Positions 16,891-25,167 of a stretch of 64,000 nucleotides of DNA are shown piece after piece. Origin of the DNA: Armatimonadota bacterium (GTDB lineage: Bacteria; Armatimonadota; Zipacnadia; JAUWAU01); the NCBI GenBank assembly GCA_030601885.1, contig JAUWAU010000005.1:124001-188000 (forward strand), in the 5' to 3' direction. Position 1 is the first letter of the stretch. Every line of letters begins with the position of its first letter. The notes beneath the pieces were generated by a model. The model saw only the letters and a program-made list of their open reading frames with translations, was not told where the DNA came from and made no database searches. The translations under genes and the position numbers were made by a program.

Positions 16891-17276
16891 TCCTGCACAC
16901 CCTCGATACGCGCGCGCAGCAGATCGGCCTGCGAGGAGATGAACTGGGCGAAGTCTTTCTTCGCCGCCGCCCACTCTGACTCGCTGGGGAACGTGCCTAC
17001 GATCCCCTGCCATACGATGCGATACGTCTTCTCCAGCACCTCGCCGGCATCGCCGCGGCCGGTATACTCGAAGATGGCCTGCACATTGACCGGCCGAAAG
17101 ACGGGCGTTGGCCCGGCGGGTACCTCAGTGGCCGTGCCGAGAAACACTACATCCATCTGCGTGAGCACATCCAGATGCTCGCGGACCGCTGCGACGACGG
17201 ACGCCACGGAGAAGTCTGCCGAGGAGAAGGACATTGTCAACATGTTTCCTTCGATCTCGCCGTACGGTGTCTCCAT
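16887..17276 (-). CDS. small conserved-looking protein of unknown function
   Basis: 129 residues starting METPYGEIEG, with no signal peptide or membrane segment. It reads as an alpha/beta protein (MDVVFLGTATEVP, VQAIFEYTGRG, KTYRIVWQGIVGTFP) ending in a helix. No family recognised. GGGAGGG lies seven bases upstream of the ATG at 17276. Its stop overlaps the start of the CHSA-tailed membrane protein (ATGA), implying translational coupling and probably a joint function. Confidence 0.65.
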   Translation of the reverse strand: METPYGEIEGNMLTMSFSSADFSVASVVAAVREHLDVLTQMDVVFLGTATEVPAGPTPVFRPVNVQAIFEYTGRGDAGEVLEKTYRIVWQGIVGTFPSESEWAAAKKDFAQFISSQADLLRARIEGVQE

Positions 17277-17490
17277 GCGATGCCCTCCCATACCAGCTTG
17301 GGCGTAGCTGCCGGCGCAACCGGCAGCCGCACCTTGCTGTTCCGGCGTAGTCAATGAGATTCCTTCTCGCCGGCCGCCGAAGGATGGCAGCGGGGGCGTC
17401 CCCAGGCACTATGGCGCCGTGCTGACCCGTAGAGCACGCTCTCACGCGCACGAGGCCATTACACGTGTTTACGGACCGGGTACGAAATCG

Positions 17491-17507
17491 ATGTAATAAG
17501 TTTACAT
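17491..17507. promoter_or_regulatory. candidate operator, ATGTAA-N5-TTACAT
   Basis: A perfect 6-bp inverted repeat with a 5-bp spacer lies in the divergent region between the CHSA cassette and the PEP-CTERM-like gene, about 80 bp upstream of the latter's start. A second palindrome, ACACGTGT, lies at 17461-17468. The surroundings are AT-rich compared with the rest of the window. This fits a dimeric repressor or activator site; the regulator is unknown. Confidence 0.4.
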
Positions 17508-17584
17508 GTTCCTTGCACAACGGCAAACATACTGCGCTATAAAGTGCGTTGCGGGGTATTGGGAAAGTCGTGACGGAGGGTACC

Positions 17585-18319
17585 ATGAGCGCGGCGCGCC
17601 CAGGTCTCATAGGCGTTATCGTTATAATCCTGGCGTTCTCAGCTTCCGGACCGTCCTGGGCCATCGAGGCGGACGGGTGGGGCTACGGCTTCTACAGCGC
17701 ATCTCACCAATATGACGACGTCTACAGCTTCGACATCACACTCCACTTGGCTTCCCGAGACTTCATTAACTCCACGCTTGGTCCGGCGGACGATGTTATC
17801 CCCAACACGATCCGCTTTACGGGGCTGCACTGGCAGCCCGATGGCGGCAACCTCGTGAACCACTTTGTGGACGGGACGTTCAACCCGATCAGCCACTCGG
17901 TGCTTTCCGACTGGGTGCCCGGCTCGGGTGATACCCTCGGTCAGAGCGGCACTGACGGATTCGTCGGCATCTCTGTGGATGACGACGGCATAGTCCCACC
18001 GCCTCCCGTCTACGATATCCACTCCGATAGTCAGGACGAGTGGCTGCTGGGGATCCAGCTCCAGCAAAGCGCAGAGACAATCGTTCGCTTCAAGGTGGAC
18101 ATCGAGATTCCTCTCGGCGTGGGCGACCAGAATGCCCTGTTCGGCTGGACGGGCAAGAAATCAGGCTGGGACCCGAACGTGGACGCCCCCAATACGTACA
18201 TCCAGGCCCAGTTGAGCACCACATTGACGCCTGAGCTGCCAACCGTTGGCCTCATGCTGCCGACGCTGCTCGGCTGCGCCGGATTCTACTGGCGCCGCTG
18301 GAGGCACCGGGCGAAGTAG
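17585..18319 (+). CDS. exported protein with PEP-CTERM-like sorting signal
   Basis: 244 residues. A signal peptide ends at about SGPSWA, followed by a secreted domain (DDVYSFDITLHLASRDF, NTIRFTGLHWQ) with no recognised family. The C-terminus has the three-part exosortase layout: a Pro-containing TPELPTV, a hydrophobic helix (GLMLPTLLGCAGFYW) and a basic end RRWRHRAK. PEP-CTERM proteins are anchored or released by exosortase; none is encoded in this window. GGAGGG lies four bases before the ATG. Monocistronic in appearance, with a terminator-like hairpin downstream. Confidence 0.6.
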   Translation: MSAARPGLIGVIVIILAFSASGPSWAIEADGWGYGFYSASHQYDDVYSFDITLHLASRDFINSTLGPADDVIPNTIRFTGLHWQPDGGNLVNHFVDGTFNPISHSVLSDWVPGSGDTLGQSGTDGFVGISVDDDGIVPPPPVYDIHSDSQDEWLLGIQLQQSAETIVRFKVDIEIPLGVGDQNALFGWTGKKSGWDPNVDAPNTYIQAQLSTTLTPELPTVGLMLPTLLGCAGFYWRRWRHRAK

Positions 18320-18353
18320 GCCGCTGGCGCTTCAGCCTTCCCGACGCACTCTT

Positions 18354-18381
18354 CGGCCGCCCTAATCACGGGCGGCCGTTT
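18354..18381 (+). terminator. hairpin terminator after the PEP-CTERM-like gene
   Basis: Stem CGGCCGCCC / GGGCGGCCG (nine perfect pairs) with a seven-base loop, followed by TTT. It starts 35 bases after the stop codon. The short T-run makes it a weak intrinsic terminator. Confidence 0.45.
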
Positions 18382-18558
18382 CGCGTCACCGTGCAAGCCC
18401 CTCGTGCCGGCCCCGTCACACAGCCATTGCGGCAACCTCCGCCCCCTCGAAGTGTCGGAAGGTTTGGCGCAACTCACGAGAAGGCAATTGACGTGCCGAC
18501 GGGGAACATGCAGTATAGTAAGCACCGCGGAGCTTCCCATGAACGCCCGCCGACAGCC

Positions 18559-19272
18559 ATGCCGGACACTCTGACTCGAGACAATCTGCGCGACCACGTC
18601 GTCCGGGAGCTCTCGGACGGCTCCGCGACGCGGGCGGAGATACTGCTCGTCGAGGTCAACGGCGTCCGGGCGGCAGTGAAGGACTACCGGAGCCGGGACC
18701 GTCGCTATCGCGCCACCATTGGCCGCTGGCTCATCAGCCGCGAGGCAGCGATGTACGAATATCTAAATGGCGTGCCCGGCATCCCGGCCTTCTATCACCG
18801 TATCGACCGATATGCCCTTGCCGTGGAGTATATTGAGGGGAAGAACTGCTCGCAGTGCGCTCCCGGCGAGCTCGGACCGGAGTTCTTTGATGCCCTGCGC
18901 GAGATCGTGGCGGCGCTTCATGCCCGCGGCGTGGCCCATTGCGACCTGAAGAAGGACACGAACATCATCGTCGATGACCATGGCAGGCCGCATGTCATCG
19001 ACCTCGCGGCCGCGCTTCGCCGACACGGCGGGCCACTGCCCATGCGCCCTCTGATGTGCTGGCTCTGGCCCCGTTTCGCCAAGGACGATATCAAGGCCAT
19101 TTCGAAACTGAAGCGCAAACTGGCCCCGGAGCTCCTGACGGCCGAGCAAAGACGTGCCTTGGAGCACCGAACGCGCGCCGAGCGCCTGCTCAAGCTGATC
19201 ATGCGCACGGCGCGGCGCATCATCAAGCTACTGGCCACCAAAGGGGAAGACGCGCGCAAGGCGCGAGCATGA
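18559..19272 (+). CDS. RIO/lipopolysaccharide-kinase-like protein kinase
   Basis: 237 residues. Kinase-fold motifs are present: VNGVRAAVKDY (VAVK lysine), the catalytic loop HCDLKKDTNIIVDD and a shortened DFG equivalent, HVIDLA. The C-terminus is basic and helical (RAERLLKLIMRTARRIIKLL). This resembles RIO1- and WaaP/Kdo-kinase-like proteins; the substrate may be lipid A sugar or protein. The ATG at 18559 (MPDTLTRDN) is preferred; an in-frame ATG at 18508 preceded by GGGGA would add 17 residues. A poor promoter-like pair (TTGACG, TATAGT, 20-bp spacing) overlaps that alternative. Confidence 0.6.
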   Translation: MPDTLTRDNLRDHVVRELSDGSATRAEILLVEVNGVRAAVKDYRSRDRRYRATIGRWLISREAAMYEYLNGVPGIPAFYHRIDRYALAVEYIEGKNCSQCAPGELGPEFFDALREIVAALHARGVAHCDLKKDTNIIVDDHGRPHVIDLAAALRRHGGPLPMRPLMCWLWPRFAKDDIKAISKLKRKLAPELLTAEQRRALEHRTRAERLLKLIMRTARRIIKLLATKGEDARKARA

Positions 19273-19312
19273 GCCCCACCGGGGCCCGACCTCACTGCGC
19301 CCCTGATACCGG

Positions 19313-19338
19313 GAGCCCGGACGGCCGTCTGGGCTCTT
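19313..19338 (+). terminator. terminator-like hairpin after the kinase gene
   Basis: GAGCCCGGACGG pairs with CCGTCTGGGCTC at 11 of 12 positions with almost no loop, then TTAA. It lies between the kinase gene and the strong promoter at 19376, so it may insulate the two transcripts. Confidence 0.35.
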
Positions 19339-19375
19339 AACGCTTCACCGCGCTGGGACCATGTACCGCAGCGCT

Positions 19376-19404
19376 TTGACAGCCCACCGGGCGTCTACTA
19401 TAAT
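19376..19404 (+). promoter_or_regulatory. consensus sigma-70 promoter, TTGACA-17-TATAAT
   Basis: TTGACA at 19376-19381 and TATAAT at 19399-19404 are separated by exactly 17 bases, a perfect match to both hexamers. Transcription would begin near 19411 and run into the LptD-like gene, secA and prfB, which follow on the same strand with short gaps. Confidence 0.85.
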
Positions 19405-19599
19405 CATTCTACAGCTCGTCTCGGGCTACGCACCGACGCGCTCACGGAGGGTGGTCACGCGACGCACATCGCAGCAGCAGCCCTCATAGCGCTGCCTTGG
19501 AGACTTACCCTCGCCACCGGGGCGGCGCCTGATATCGAAAAGCCCGTCACCGTCACGGTCTCCGGCGACCGGATCGAGTCGGCGGAAGATGGCAGCCGG

Positions 19600-20862
19600 G
19601 TGCGCGTCGTCGGCAATGCACGGCTCTGGCATCCCGACGTTTCGATCTCTGCCGCCACGCTGTGGGCAGATACCGTCGAGAAGATCGCGGCAGCCTCGGG
19701 GGACGTGCGCGTCGAGGCCGAAAACGGCGTCCTCACTGGCGACGAATTCGTGTACTGCTTCGATTCGGGCAGCGCCTTCCTGAGCAACGCGTCGGCAGAA
19801 CTCACCGTGAAGACCGACGCGGGCGAGATGACGGCATACTTCGCCGGGCGTGAGATACGGTATGATGAGGAGACTGCCCGGGTGATCGATGGCTCCTTCA
19901 CCACATGCGGTAAGGAGGAGCCGGATTATCTCATCAAGGCGAAGGAGTGGAAACTCGGCCCTGGGGGGAGCTTGACAGCAAAAGGCGCCCGGGTTCGGCT
20001 CTACCACATGCGACTGCCGAGCTTCCCCACCTTGCGCATCAACCTCGGGCGGCGACAAGCCGCAACGTCGCTGGTGCCGGCGATCGGGATCAGCAGCCGG
20101 GACGGACTGTATGCATTCACAAGCCTGCAGCTCACGCCCAAGGGCCGGCGCCCGGCGGTGAAAGCCGAAGGGCGGCTTTCGTTCGAGAATCTCTTCCGGG
20201 GACGCATCTATGCGGCAGTATCGGATGAGGAGCGCCGATCGATCAACGTCGTCATCGGTCTGAACGAGGACGTACGCGACGATCTGACACGGAACATCGT
20301 GTTGGATAGACTGCCGGAAGTGATTGCCGCCGGCGAATGGGGCCTGGGCGGGCGCGACCGCAGTGCCTGGTACGCCAACGCGGCAGTGGGCAGCTATAGA
20401 GAGTCGCCGGGGCGCGCCGAGGCGTGGCGTGAGTCCGTCCAAGTGGGCGCACGGCACAGTGTCAACTTCGCCGGCGGTGCGGAGGGCACGCTCGAGCTCT
20501 CTTTTCGCCAGTCGTTTTACGGTCGCGGCGAGAGTCTAAGCATCACAACGGCCAAGATCGGCGCTGCGGGCACGATCGGTCGGAGATTCCGCGGCGCCGC
20601 ACGATACGTGCGGCGCTTCGGCAACGGGCGATCGCCGTTCGAGTTCGACGACATCAACATCGAGCAGGAGATGTTCACCCGCTTTGGCTGGAGCTTCGGG
20701 CAATGGGGCATCGGGGCCGCGACGCGGTATGACATCGATCGCGGAGAGTTCCGACGCGCGCAGCTCCGCCTGAACAAGCTCTTTCATTGCATCCAGTACG
20801 GCGTCACCTACGACACCGTACTACGCGAAGTGGGACTGCGAGTGACCCTCCCGGGCACGTAG
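19600..20862 (+). CDS. OstA/LptD-like outer-membrane protein (start uncertain)
   Basis: At least 420 residues. The N-terminal part is LptA/OstA-like (RVVGNARLWHPDVSISA, GDVRVEAENGVLTGDEFVY, ITYFAG-type strands), followed by alternating strands that look like a barrel (YTFTSLQLTPKGRRP-type strands, HSVNFAGGAEGTLELSFRQ). It is much shorter than classical LptD and may be a reduced LPS-assembly or OstA-type protein. The GTG at 19600 is the first standard start, but coding clearly extends upstream (DIEKPVTVTVSGDRIE) through a signal-like stretch (HIAAAALIALPW) with no ATG, GTG or TTG in frame. An ACG at 19462, 11 bases after GGAGG, is the likeliest true start unless there is a base error. secA begins 16 bp downstream. 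Confidence 0.65.
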   Translation: MRVVGNARLWHPDVSISAATLWADTVEKIAAASGDVRVEAENGVLTGDEFVYCFDSGSAFLSNASAELTVKTDAGEMTAYFAGREIRYDEETARVIDGSFTTCGKEEPDYLIKAKEWKLGPGGSLTAKGARVRLYHMRLPSFPTLRINLGRRQAATSLVPAIGISSRDGLYAFTSLQLTPKGRRPAVKAEGRLSFENLFRGRIYAAVSDEERRSINVVIGLNEDVRDDLTRNIVLDRLPEVIAAGEWGLGGRDRSAWYANAAVGSYRESPGRAEAWRESVQVGARHSVNFAGGAEGTLELSFRQSFYGRGESLSITTAKIGAAGTIGRRFRGAARYVRRFGNGRSPFEFDDINIEQEMFTRFGWSFGQWGIGAATRYDIDRGEFRRAQLRLNKLFHCIQYGVTYDTVLREVGLRVTLPGT

Positions 20863-20878
20863 ACGGGACGTGAGGATA

Positions 20879-23788
20879 ATGGCTGGGTGGCTATGGAGCA
20901 CGCTGCGCCGGATTTTTGACCCCAGCGAGCGCGAGGTCGCGAGGCATCGGCAACGCATCGAGCGCATAAATGCGCTGGAGCCCGAGTTGGAGCAGCTCAC
21001 CGATGAGCGACTCGCCCAGAAGACGGACGAGTTCAAGCGCCGTCTCGCCGATGGTGAGACGCTCGATGACATCCTCGAGCAGGCCTTTGCGACGGTGCGC
21101 GAAGCGGCGAAGCGCACCATCGGGCAGCGCCACTTCGATGTGCAAGTCGTCGGCGCCATCGTGCTGCACCAGGGCAAGATCGCGGAGATGAAGACCGGCG
21201 AGGGCAAGACGCTCACCGCAACCATGCCGCTGTACCTGCATGCGCTTACCGGGCGTGGCGTGCACCTGGTCACCACCAACGATTACCTCGTCAAGTGGCA
21301 GTCCGAGTGGATGGGTGACATCTTCCGCTTCCTGGGACTCACCTGCGGCTACATCCAGCACGACATGGATGCTCCCGAACGCAAGGAGATGTACGCCTGC
21401 GACATTACGTACGTGGAGAACAGTGAGCTGGGCTTCGACTACCTGCGCGATAACATGGCCCTGCACCCCGACCATCTCGTGCTGCGCGATCTGTACTATG
21501 CCATCGTCGATGAGGTTGACAGCATCCTGGTGGATGAGGCACGCACGCCGCTCATCATCTCCGGCATGCCGGAGCAAGCCACCAAATTGTACGAAACCGT
21601 CGATGCCATGGTGACGTCGCTGCGAGAGGGCGAGACCGAAGACTATACCGTTGACGAGAAGGCGCGGACCGCAGCCCTGACAGACGCTGGCGTGGGGCGT
21701 GTGGAGCGCACGCTCGGCATCACCAACCTCGCAGCCCCGGAGAGCCTGGAGATCGCTCATCACGTCAACGCCTCGCTCAAAGCCCGCTACATATTCAAGG
21801 GCGATGTGGACTACGTGGTCAAAGAGGGCGAGGTCATCATCGTAGACGAATTCACCGGCCGGCTCCAGCCAGGCCGACGCTACAGCGACGGCCTGCACCA
21901 AGCCATCGAGGCCAAAGAGGGCGTTAAGGTCGAGATGGAGCGGCAGACGGTGGCCCGCATCACCTACCAGAACTTCTTCCGCATGTACGAGATACTGGCC
22001 GGCATGACGGGCACGGCGAAGACGGAGGAGCCGGAGTTCCTCAAGATCTACGGCATGCCCGTCGTCGTCATTCCCACCAATATGCCGATGATCCGCCTTG
22101 ATCACCCCGACGTGGTCTACAAGACCGAGGAGGCGAAGTTCCGCGGCATCACCAACGAGATTCTCCAGTGTCATGCACGCGGCCAGCCGGCGCTCGTGGG
22201 CACGCGCTCTGTTGACGTGTCCGAGATGCTCGGCGAGCGGCTCTCGCCCGACAAGCTTCAGCTCGCCGCCGTGGTCATGCTGATGCAGCAATCACTGCAG
22301 AGCAAGGACGGACTCGACAAGGAGACAAGGGAGAAGTACCTTCAGACCCTACGCACGCCGCTGGCCGAACTGAATATCGGCCACATCCGCCACATGAGCC
22401 GTGACCTCGGCGTTCCGCTCAAGGCCACTGACCCCCAGAACATCCCAGCACTTGCGGCCACGCTGGATCTGGGCGAGCAGGACGATACGCGACTGCGGGC
22501 CGCGCTGGAGAACGGCATTCCGCACAATGTGCTGAACGCGAAGTATCACGAGCAGGAAGCCCAGATAATCGCGGAAGCGGGACGCCCCGGCGCCGTGACC
22601 GTTGCCACGAACATGGCCGGGCGCGGCGTTGATATCGTGCTCGGCGGCAAGCCCGAAGAGCCGAGCGGAGCATTCAACCCGGAGTACGATGACGTGGTCG
22701 CCATCGGCGGCCTTCATATTCTCGGCACCGAGCGGCACGAAAGCCGCCGCATCGACAATCAGCTCAGAGGTCGTTCCGGCCGTCAGGGAGATCCGGGCAG
22801 CTCGCGCTTCTGCTTGTCGCTGGAAGATGAGCTGATGCGGCTGTTCGGCCCACAGCGCTTCGGAGCCCTACTGAATGCCTGGCCCGAGGAGGAGGCCGTT
22901 GGCGCGAAGCTCGTCAGTCGCCAGATCGAGAACGCCCAAAAGAAAGTCGAGATACGCAATTTCGGCATCCGCAAGGACGTCGTCAAGTACGACGACGTCA
23001 TGGACACGCAGCGCAAGCTCATGTACGGCGAGCGCCGCAGAGTGCTTAAGGGCGAGGACCTCAGCGATACAGTTCAGTCGATGATCGATCAAACGGTGGC
23101 CGGAGTCCTGCGCACCCACGCCGACCCACAGCTCCACCCGGACGACTGGGACCTGGACGGCCTGTACCAAGGCCTGTGCAATGCCGTTCCCGGGATCGAG
23201 GAGCGCTTAAGCCGCGAGGAGCTCAGTCGCATCCCGCAAGACGAACTGGAGGAGGAACTCAAGCGCGTCGTCCGCGAGGCGTCCGCGGAGCGCGAGGCAG
23301 CCATCGGCCCGGAGCTCATGCGTGATATCGAACGCAGCATCTTGCTCCGCGTCATAGACATGCGGTTCATGACGCACATCAACGAGATGGAGCAATTGTA
23401 CGAGTATATCCATCTTCGCGCCTACGCCCAAACCGACCCCTTCATTGCCTACCAGCAGGAGGCATTCAGCTTCTTCGAGTCGCTCAAGCAGGGCATTGCC
23501 GAAGACGTCACGCGGCTCCTGTTCGTGGCCGAGGTGGCCGTGGAGCAGCGGGAGCGGGCCAGCGACATCCAAAAGAGTCGAGGGGGGCAGGTGGGGGCTG
23601 ACGAAGGCATACGCAAGCCCATCCGCGTAGCGAAGCAGCCGGGCCGCAACGCCCCCTGCCCATGTGGGAGCGGGAAGAAATACAAGAAGTGCTGCATGGT
23701 TCGCGAGACGCAGGTTGCCGGCGACGATGGCAACGGGGACGGCGACTCCCCAAAGCCACAGCGCAAGAAGCGGCGCCAAAAGCGCTAG
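20879..23788 (+). CDS. secA: preprotein translocase ATPase SecA
   Basis: 969-residue motor of the Sec pathway. Walker A is MKTGEGKT and the DEAD-box equivalent is DEVDSILVDEARTPLIISG. GTAKTEEPEF and TNMAGRGVDIVLGG mark the second nucleotide-binding fold, GRSGRQGDPG follows, and the C-terminal SEC-C zinc motif is CPCGSGKKYKKCC. Compared with ordinary SecA there is an insertion of about 85-90 residues (around 455-540) between TRSVDVSEMLGERL and GIPHNVLNAK. A GTG nine bases upstream (20870) is an alternative start. It follows the LptD-like gene closely and precedes prfB by 38 bp. Confidence 0.97.
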   Translation: MAGWLWSTLRRIFDPSEREVARHRQRIERINALEPELEQLTDERLAQKTDEFKRRLADGETLDDILEQAFATVREAAKRTIGQRHFDVQVVGAIVLHQGKIAEMKTGEGKTLTATMPLYLHALTGRGVHLVTTNDYLVKWQSEWMGDIFRFLGLTCGYIQHDMDAPERKEMYACDITYVENSELGFDYLRDNMALHPDHLVLRDLYYAIVDEVDSILVDEARTPLIISGMPEQATKLYETVDAMVTSLREGETEDYTVDEKARTAALTDAGVGRVERTLGITNLAAPESLEIAHHVNASLKARYIFKGDVDYVVKEGEVIIVDEFTGRLQPGRRYSDGLHQAIEAKEGVKVEMERQTVARITYQNFFRMYEILAGMTGTAKTEEPEFLKIYGMPVVVIPTNMPMIRLDHPDVVYKTEEAKFRGITNEILQCHARGQPALVGTRSVDVSEMLGERLSPDKLQLAAVVMLMQQSLQSKDGLDKETREKYLQTLRTPLAELNIGHIRHMSRDLGVPLKATDPQNIPALAATLDLGEQDDTRLRAALENGIPHNVLNAKYHEQEAQIIAEAGRPGAVTVATNMAGRGVDIVLGGKPEEPSGAFNPEYDDVVAIGGLHILGTERHESRRIDNQLRGRSGRQGDPGSSRFCLSLEDELMRLFGPQRFGALLNAWPEEEAVGAKLVSRQIENAQKKVEIRNFGIRKDVVKYDDVMDTQRKLMYGERRRVLKGEDLSDTVQSMIDQTVAGVLRTHADPQLHPDDWDLDGLYQGLCNAVPGIEERLSREELSRIPQDELEEELKRVVREASAEREAAIGPELMRDIERSILLRVIDMRFMTHINEMEQLYEYIHLRAYAQTDPFIAYQQEAFSFFESLKQGIAEDVTRLLFVAEVAVEQRERASDIQKSRGGQVGADEGIRKPIRVAKQPGRNAPCPCGSGKKYKKCCMVRETQVAGDDGNGDGDSPKPQRKKRRQKR

Positions 23789-23826
23789 TGCGCCCCGAGC
23801 GCCCTGGAAGAAAGGCAGAGCACACC

Positions 23827-24940
23827 ATGCTCCTGGAAGAGAAACGCTCCATAGAAGAGCTCCAATCCACGTTCGACGATTTGAGGGATCGTCTTTGACC
23901 TCGCTCGGCGAGAGGCAGAGCTGGCCGAACAGGAGAAGCAGGCGGCCGCGCCAGGCTTTTGGGACGCTCCGGAGCAGGCACAGCGGCACCTCCAGAAGCT
24001 GAACCGATCTCGCGAGTTGCTCGCGCCGTGGCAGACATTGGCCCGATGCATCGCGGATCTCAGCGCCCTCGTCGATCTCGCCATCGAAGAGAAGGATGGA
24101 AGTGTAGCCCCGGAGGTGCGAACCGAGACGCAAGCGTGCCGGAAGACGCTGGATGATCTGGAGCTGTCGCTCATCCTCGCCGGCGAGCACGATGCGAGCA
24201 ACGCTATTGTATCGATCAACGCCGGCGCCGGCGGCGACGACGCGTGCGACTGGGCCGAGATGCTGCTTCGCATGTACACCCGATGGGCGGAGCGGCGCGG
24301 TTACGAGTGGGACATCACCGACAGCCTCGTGGGCGACATCGCCGGCTACAAGAACGTCACCGTCCACGTCAAGGGGCTCTTGGCGTACGGGTATCTGAGA
24401 GCCGAGCGCGGCGTGCATCGTCTGGTCCGCATCTCACCCTTTGATGCCAGCCGACGACGACACACATCCTTTGCCTCCGTGGACATCATTCCCGAAATCG
24501 ACGAGGAGGCCGAGGTCGAGATCCGCGACGAGGATCTCAAGATCGACACCTACCGGTCCAGCGGCGCCGGCGGACAGCACGTGAACAAGACTGATTCGGC
24601 CGTGCGCATGACGCACCTGCCGACTGGAATCATCGTGTCGTGTCAGAACGAGCGCTCGCAGCACGCGAACCGACGGACGGCAATGATGATGCTGCGTGCC
24701 AAGCTGTACGAGCTCATGCGGCAGGAGCAGGCGGAGAAGATCGCCGAGCTGCGCGGCGAGCACACCGAGATCGCCTGGGGCAATCAAATCCGCTCGTACG
24801 TGCTCCAGCCATTCACCCTGGTGAAAGACTTGCGCACCGGGGTTGAGACCAGCAACGTCGAAGCCGTGTTAAACGGCGAACTGGACGCCCTCATGCGCGC
24901 CTATCTGCAGACCGAGGCGGGGAACCAGGACAGCGCGTAG
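23827..24940 (+). CDS. prfB: peptide chain release factor 2, with programmed +1 frameshift
   Basis: RF2 recognises UAA and UGA and releases the finished peptide. The gene is split: codons 1-23 (MLLEEKRSIEELQ...DRL, 23827-23895) end at CTT followed by an in-frame TGA, and the rest continues in the +1 frame from 23897, giving 370 residues. The frameshift site is the classical CTT TGA C preceded by an AGGG Shine-Dalgarno-like element a few bases upstream, so low RF2 activity promotes shifting. The RF2-specific SPF tripeptide (RISPFDASRR) and the catalytic GGQ (SGAGGQHVNKT) are present. The gene lies downstream of secA, as in many bacteria. Confidence 0.95.
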
Positions 24941-24956
24941 CGATACGGGCCCGGGG

Positions 24957-25150
24957 GAAGCGGACCCGGCCCTGGCGGATTCCCACAAGCGAAGCCGTAC
25001 CCCCCTGTATGCCCCCGTAAACGGGGGGACGAAGGCTCCCTCCCCGCCCGCCTTCGCGAGGGGGACGTAGCTGCTCTCGTGCTACGCAGCGAAGCCCTGC
25101 TTCGCAGAGTAGTATCGGCGGAGTCCCCTTGCGGGGAAGGCCGGGGTGGG
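24957..25150. repeat. GC-rich palindromic repeat region
   Basis: The gap between prfB and the DUF5693 gene holds several hairpins: CCCCCG/CGGGGG around 25013-25028, CTACGCAGCGAAGC/GCTTCGCAGAGTAG at 25082-25112, and TCCCC/GGGGA at 25124-25137, ending in GGCCGGGGTGGGG. The segment TCCCCTTGCGGGGAAGG is a common repeat in environmental genomes. I see no gene here. It may serve as a terminator for the secA-prfB transcript. Confidence 0.5.
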
Positions 25151-25167
25151 GAATACGGTCTGAGACC

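Noticed and set aside
20891..22291. 466-codon open frame antisense to secA
   Set aside because: High GC gives long antisense frames; secA on the other strand has complete family motifs.
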